Positions 3,245 to 5,632 of a stretch of 5,632 bases of DNA are shown here, piece after piece. The notes below the pieces were generated by a model. The model worked only from the letters and a program-made list of their open reading frames with translations, was not told the origin of the DNA and did not search any database. This DNA comes from GCA-016699105 sp036518915 (lineage in GTDB: Bacteria; Patescibacteriota; Saccharimonadia; UBA4664). The stretch covers positions 1-5,632 of the forward strand of contig DATDME010000081.1 of NCBI GenBank assembly GCA_036518915.1. The letters are read 5' to 3'. Made by a program: the position numbers and the translations under genes. The number at the start of each line of letters is the position of its first letter. The first letter of the stretch is position 1.

Positions 3245-5218
3245 ATGAGCACGCGTGTTGTACCGGGCATGGCCCCGGGTGGAAAGCCGCATCCCGCCAC
3301 CAAATGGAGCTTGCTCATGGCTCTCTTGGTGGTGGTCGTACTTGGCGTGCCCAAATTCGCCCGGGCCGGCAATCCCGGCGTCTTGCCTCCGCACGGCAGT
3401 CAAGTCGGCGGCACGTTCACCGGCCCCTACACCTTTGACACCTACATTTACTGCACCAGCGGTTTCAACTTCACCAGCTCGTATACCAGCAGCCTGGAGG
3501 GTACTCACACCTTCCATTTCGATGGCTCGGCCGACGGTTCATTATTGGTGGCAATTGATAGTGGCGGGTTGTCGCTGGTGACTTCCTGCGGCGACCCGTT
3601 CACCGGCCCCAACACCAACGTAGCCAACTATACCGTCACCAAAGATTCATCACTGGCCGGCGGCCCCACTCCCACTCCCACGCCGCCGCCGACCCCCACC
3701 CCGACGCCGGCGCCCACACCCACGCCCACCCCGGCCCCGGGCGCTACGCCCATGCCGGCGCCCGGCGGCGGCGGTAGTACCGGCGGCGCGAGCGGGGGAG
3801 GCACCGCCACGCCGGGCCCAGCCGCTACTGACACCGCCGTGCCCGCGGACACCGCCACGCCCGTGCCCGCGCCGGCCTCTGAGGTGATTGACCCGGCCAC
3901 CGGCCAGCATATGTCGCCGCGGGCCACGCCCACCCCGCGGCCGGTGGCCCGCCCAGCCACCCGCCATGCCACGCCGGCTTGGCTGGGCTTCACCCTGATG
4001 TTTGTGGTGTGGCCGCTGCTTGGGCTGGCCGCGCTGGCCCTAATCGTGCTTGCCTGCCTGCACCACAGCCGGCGCCAAGCGGTGTTTGCCTGGTTCCACC
4101 GGCGGCTCATGCCCTGGTGGCTGCGGCTGGAGCCATACGTTTTCCGCCTGCGGCACTGGCACCAAAAGCTGCCGGTCCATTTGCGCGAGGCTCCCCGGCG
4201 CCGCGGCCTGAGCGCGCACCGGCACAGCGGTAAAATCTTGGCCCATCACCACACGTCCTACCCAGCCCTGGTGTTTATCCTGATATTGAGCGGACTCCTG
4301 GCGGGCGCGGTGGCGTGGTCGGGCCAGGCGGCCAGCCTGAATACTACTGTGTCGTTGACGGTACTTGGGCCGCCGCCCACCACCGGGGCCACCATTGACG
4401 ACCCCACCGATGGCACTGTCACCGTGACATCGCCCATCACCGTCCGCGGCACCTGCCCAGACGGCCTGTTAATTGAGATCTACCGCAACGGCGTATTCGC
4501 CGGCAGCGACATCTGCGACAACACCGGCGGATACACCGTGCTGGTCTCCCTGCTGGCTGGCGCTAACCAGCTAGTGGCCCGCGACGCCGACGCGCTCGGC
4601 CAGTACGGCCCAGACTCCAACACCATCACCGTGACCTACAACCCGCCGCCGCCCACACCTACGCCCACACCTCAGCCCACGCCCACGCCGACTCCGGCCA
4701 AAACCTATCCGGGACACACGCCAGTGTCCACGCCCAAGGTGCACACCCCGGCGCCCAGCCCGGCTAACCCTCCGCTGAAGCTCGACTCCGGCCAGCACTT
4801 TTACCAAGGCGTGCAGCCCGAGGCGCCTATCCAGTGGTCACTCACGGTGACCGGCGGCAACCGGCCCTACGCCGTCACCTGGGATTGGGGCGATGGCCAA
4901 TCCAGCCAAACCACCGCCGCCGGCGCCGGGGAAATTTCCAACGCCCACGCCTACGCCAACCCCGGCACCTACCAATCAACCGTGCGCGTGACGGATAGCA
5001 CCGGCCACCAGGTCGCCTTGCAGCTGGCCGTGATCGTCAATGGTCAGCCGGCAGCCGCCGGCCTGAGCGCCCCACTCGACGGCGGCACCTTGCTGTTTCT
5101 CTGGCCGGCCCTTGTGGCGGTGTTCTTGGTGGTGTTGAGTTTCTGGCTGGGGGAGCGCCACCGTCTCGCCCAAGCCCGCGCCGCGCTCCAGCCTGAGTCT
5201 CAAAACCTCCACACTTGA
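3245..5218 (+). CDS. multi-TM surface protein with Ig-like and PKD domains
   Basis: The 657-residue envelope protein probably displays beta-domains outside the cell, for adhesion or structure; no catalytic motif is seen. In order: signal or anchor helix (about 21-37) with an ARA-type cleavage site near 41; beta-domain with C70 and C115 (42-135); Pro-Thr linker (141-165) and a Gly/Pro/Ala-rich stretch to 240; TM (245-272); a very basic, His/Trp/Arg-rich loop (273-337) probably inside the cell; TM (339-358); Ig-like domain (about 365-465) with SPITVRGTCPDG and a possible C404-C424 disulfide; second Pro-Thr linker (467-484); PKD domain (about 512-598) with WDWGDGQSS and AYANPGTYQSTVRVTD; TM (615-636); short polar tail. 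From about residue 325 on it resembles a Saccharibacteria surface protein that I remember as standing alone and beginning with a His-rich leader (compare LAHHHTSY here), so the N-terminal part looks like a fused second module. ATG 3245 has no ribosome binding site but fits a leaderless start. Confidence 0.82.
   Translation: MSTRVVPGMAPGGKPHPATKWSLLMALLVVVVLGVPKFARAGNPGVLPPHGSQVGGTFTGPYTFDTYIYCTSGFNFTSSYTSSLEGTHTFHFDGSADGSLLVAIDSGGLSLVTSCGDPFTGPNTNVANYTVTKDSSLAGGPTPTPTPPPTPTPTPAPTPTPTPAPGATPMPAPGGGGSTGGASGGGTATPGPAATDTAVPADTATPVPAPASEVIDPATGQHMSPRATPTPRPVARPATRHATPAWLGFTLMFVVWPLLGLAALALIVLACLHHSRRQAVFAWFHRRLMPWWLRLEPYVFRLRHWHQKLPVHLREAPRRRGLSAHRHSGKILAHHHTSYPALVFILILSGLLAGAVAWSGQAASLNTTVSLTVLGPPPTTGATIDDPTDGTVTVTSPITVRGTCPDGLLIEIYRNGVFAGSDICDNTGGYTVLVSLLAGANQLVARDADALGQYGPDSNTITVTYNPPPPTPTPTPQPTPTPTPAKTYPGHTPVSTPKVHTPAPSPANPPLKLDSGQHFYQGVQPEAPIQWSLTVTGGNRPYAVTWDWGDGQSSQTTAAGAGEISNAHAYANPGTYQSTVRVTDSTGHQVALQLAVIVNGQPAAAGLSAPLDGGTLLFLWPALVAVFLVVLSFWLGERHRLAQARAALQPESQNLHT
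3665..3739 (+). repeat. Pro-Thr linker-coding repeat 1 of the surface protein
   Basis: Tandem CCC-ACN type codons encode alternating Pro and Thr/Ala (residues 141-165). It is a low-complexity extracellular stalk. The minus strand of such DNA gives long Gly/Val- or Arg-rich frames that are not genes. Confidence 0.85.
4643..4696 (+). repeat. Pro-Thr linker-coding repeat 2 of the surface protein
   Basis: The same kind of repeat encodes PPPP, then PTPTPTPQPTPTPTP (residues 467-484) between the Ig-like and PKD domains. It closely resembles linker 1 and the GH12 linker. Confidence 0.85.
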
Positions 5219-5228
5219 CAGGTTTTTC
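5202..5228 (+). terminator. weak terminator-like hairpin over the stop codon
   Basis: AAAACCT (5202-5208) pairs with AGGTTTT (5220-5226) across an 11-base loop that contains the TGA stop (5216-5218), and a T-rich stretch continues to 5227. The stem is short and A-T rich, so termination may be partial. It could also be incidental. Confidence 0.3.
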
Positions 5229-5243
5229 TATTACGGTTACGCT
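5215..5243 (+). promoter_or_regulatory. candidate promoter for the gene at 5321
   Basis: A perfect TTGACA (5215-5220) overlaps the stop codon of the preceding gene. A 17-base spacer leads to TACGCT (5238-5243), which matches the -10 consensus in only three positions. Transcription would start near 5250, leaving a leader of about 70 bases in which I see no structure or clear ribosome binding site. Confidence 0.4.
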
Positions 5244-5320
5244 TTTAACAAGCCACGGCCCAGCCGGGCACAAATGAAAAAAGTCCCCACCAAAAACGTC
5301 CGCTTAAAACCAACATCAAA

Positions 5321-5632
5321 GTGTCAAAATCTTACCGATATCGAGCTCAACATCGTTCGCAGCAGTTCCGCCGCCGGGTAGGACTAGCTGCAATTTTGTT
5401 ATTGGGCCTGGCACTCATCCCGAGCCTGAACGTGCGGGCCGCTACGCTCTCAAGTGCTTCCGTCGCCATTGCCGACCCCCGGCCCAGCACCGCCTCAACC
5501 AACTACACGTTTACGGCTTCGAGCGTGACCACCGGTGCGCCCGGCCTCATCCGCTGCATTAAGATGGTGTACGCCGACACGGCCACCGGCACCAACGTGC
5601 CGAGCGGCATGGTGACCAACGGCGGCGGCACC
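5321..5632 (+). CDS. exported surface protein, N-terminal part (runs off right edge)
   Basis: The frame from GTG 5321 is open to the window end, giving 104 codons. It starts MSKSYRYRAQHRSQQFRRRV, a strongly basic leader, followed by the hydrophobic core GLAAILLLGLALIPSL and a likely signal peptidase site after NVRA (about residue 40). The mature part, ATLSSASVAIADPRPSTAST then NYTFTASSVTTGAPG, is Ser/Thr-rich and beta-strand-like. It resembles extracellular domains that I associate with Saccharibacteria surface proteins, with the start of a strand block IRCIKMVYAD. No other start lies in frame close upstream, and the GTG has no Shine-Dalgarno sequence. An ATG at 5274 is in another frame and stops after 35 codons. 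The gene lies 102 bases after the Ig/PKD protein in the same direction and probably belongs to the same surface locus. Family and full length cannot be given. Confidence 0.72.
   Translation, partial: MSKSYRYRAQHRSQQFRRRVGLAAILLLGLALIPSLNVRAATLSSASVAIADPRPSTASTNYTFTASSVTTGAPGLIRCIKMVYADTATGTNVPSGMVTNGGGT

Noticed and set aside
3151..3438. Plus-strand frame of 95 codons spanning the terminator and the start of the surface gene
   Set aside because: It crosses a strong terminator and a promoter, overlaps the real gene in another frame and has no recognisable motif.
3665..3739. Possible CRISPR or satellite array
   Set aside because: The periodicity is codon-scale and encodes a Pro-Thr linker in frame. 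There are no spaced repeats or unique spacers.
3628..4110. Long minus-strand frame rich in Gly and Val opposite the Pro-Thr linker
   Set aside because: It is the antisense of CCN-ACN repeats, which lacks stops by composition. It has no ribosome binding site or domain, and the plus-strand protein is well supported.
5274..5381. ATG frame of 35 codons (MKKVPTKNVRLKP...)
   Set aside because: It overlaps the better-supported signal-peptide frame from GTG 5321 and stops at TAG. It has no recognisable family. A frameshift linking it to the 5321 frame is possible but unsupported.

Overview
The window most likely comes from a member of Candidatus Saccharibacteria (TM7, Patescibacteria/CPR). No marker gene is present, so this rests on protein style. 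The extracellular proteins are membrane-anchored. One carries a very short CBM6-like N-terminal tag followed by a Pro-Thr linker. Another is an Ig + PKD protein with a C-terminal membrane anchor. Both remind me strongly of Saccharibacteria secreted proteins, and two DUF2000 proteins are also present. TAA, TAG and TGA all act as stops, so the standard bacterial code applies. No UGA-to-Gly recoding of the SR1/Gracilibacteria kind is seen.

Left part (1-1740, visibly lower GC). The first 83 bases are the start of a leftward gene that looks like the N-terminus of an IS630-type transposase. A weak small reading frame follows (200-343). Then come two convergent DUF2000 paralogs. The rightward copy (361-793) is broken by a single extra T around 515-517, and the leftward copy (801-1226) is intact. 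The leftward gene has a good promoter, and a long imperfect palindrome (1262-1312) covers its -10 region. A divergent small gene (1371-1697) of uncertain function may be leaderless.

Middle part (1745-3200, higher GC). An extracellular glycoside hydrolase of GH12 type (1784-2905) has an anchor, a CBM6-like tag and a Pro-Ser/Thr linker. It carries candidate catalytic glutamates E251 and E351. It is followed without a gap by the C-terminal remnant of an unrelated alpha/beta hydrolase (2905-3120). A strong intrinsic terminator closes this unit.

Right part (3207-5632, GC-rich). A 657-residue surface protein appears to join two secreted modules: an N-terminal beta-domain with linker and TM, and an Ig-linker-PKD-TM module. 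It is followed by the first 104 codons of another exported protein that runs off the window. These two are probably part of one cell-surface locus.

Overall this looks like an accessory region of cell-surface and extracellular functions, next to a mobile-element edge, with several signs of gene decay and recombination. I see no CRISPR array, tRNA, rRNA or recognisable riboswitch.
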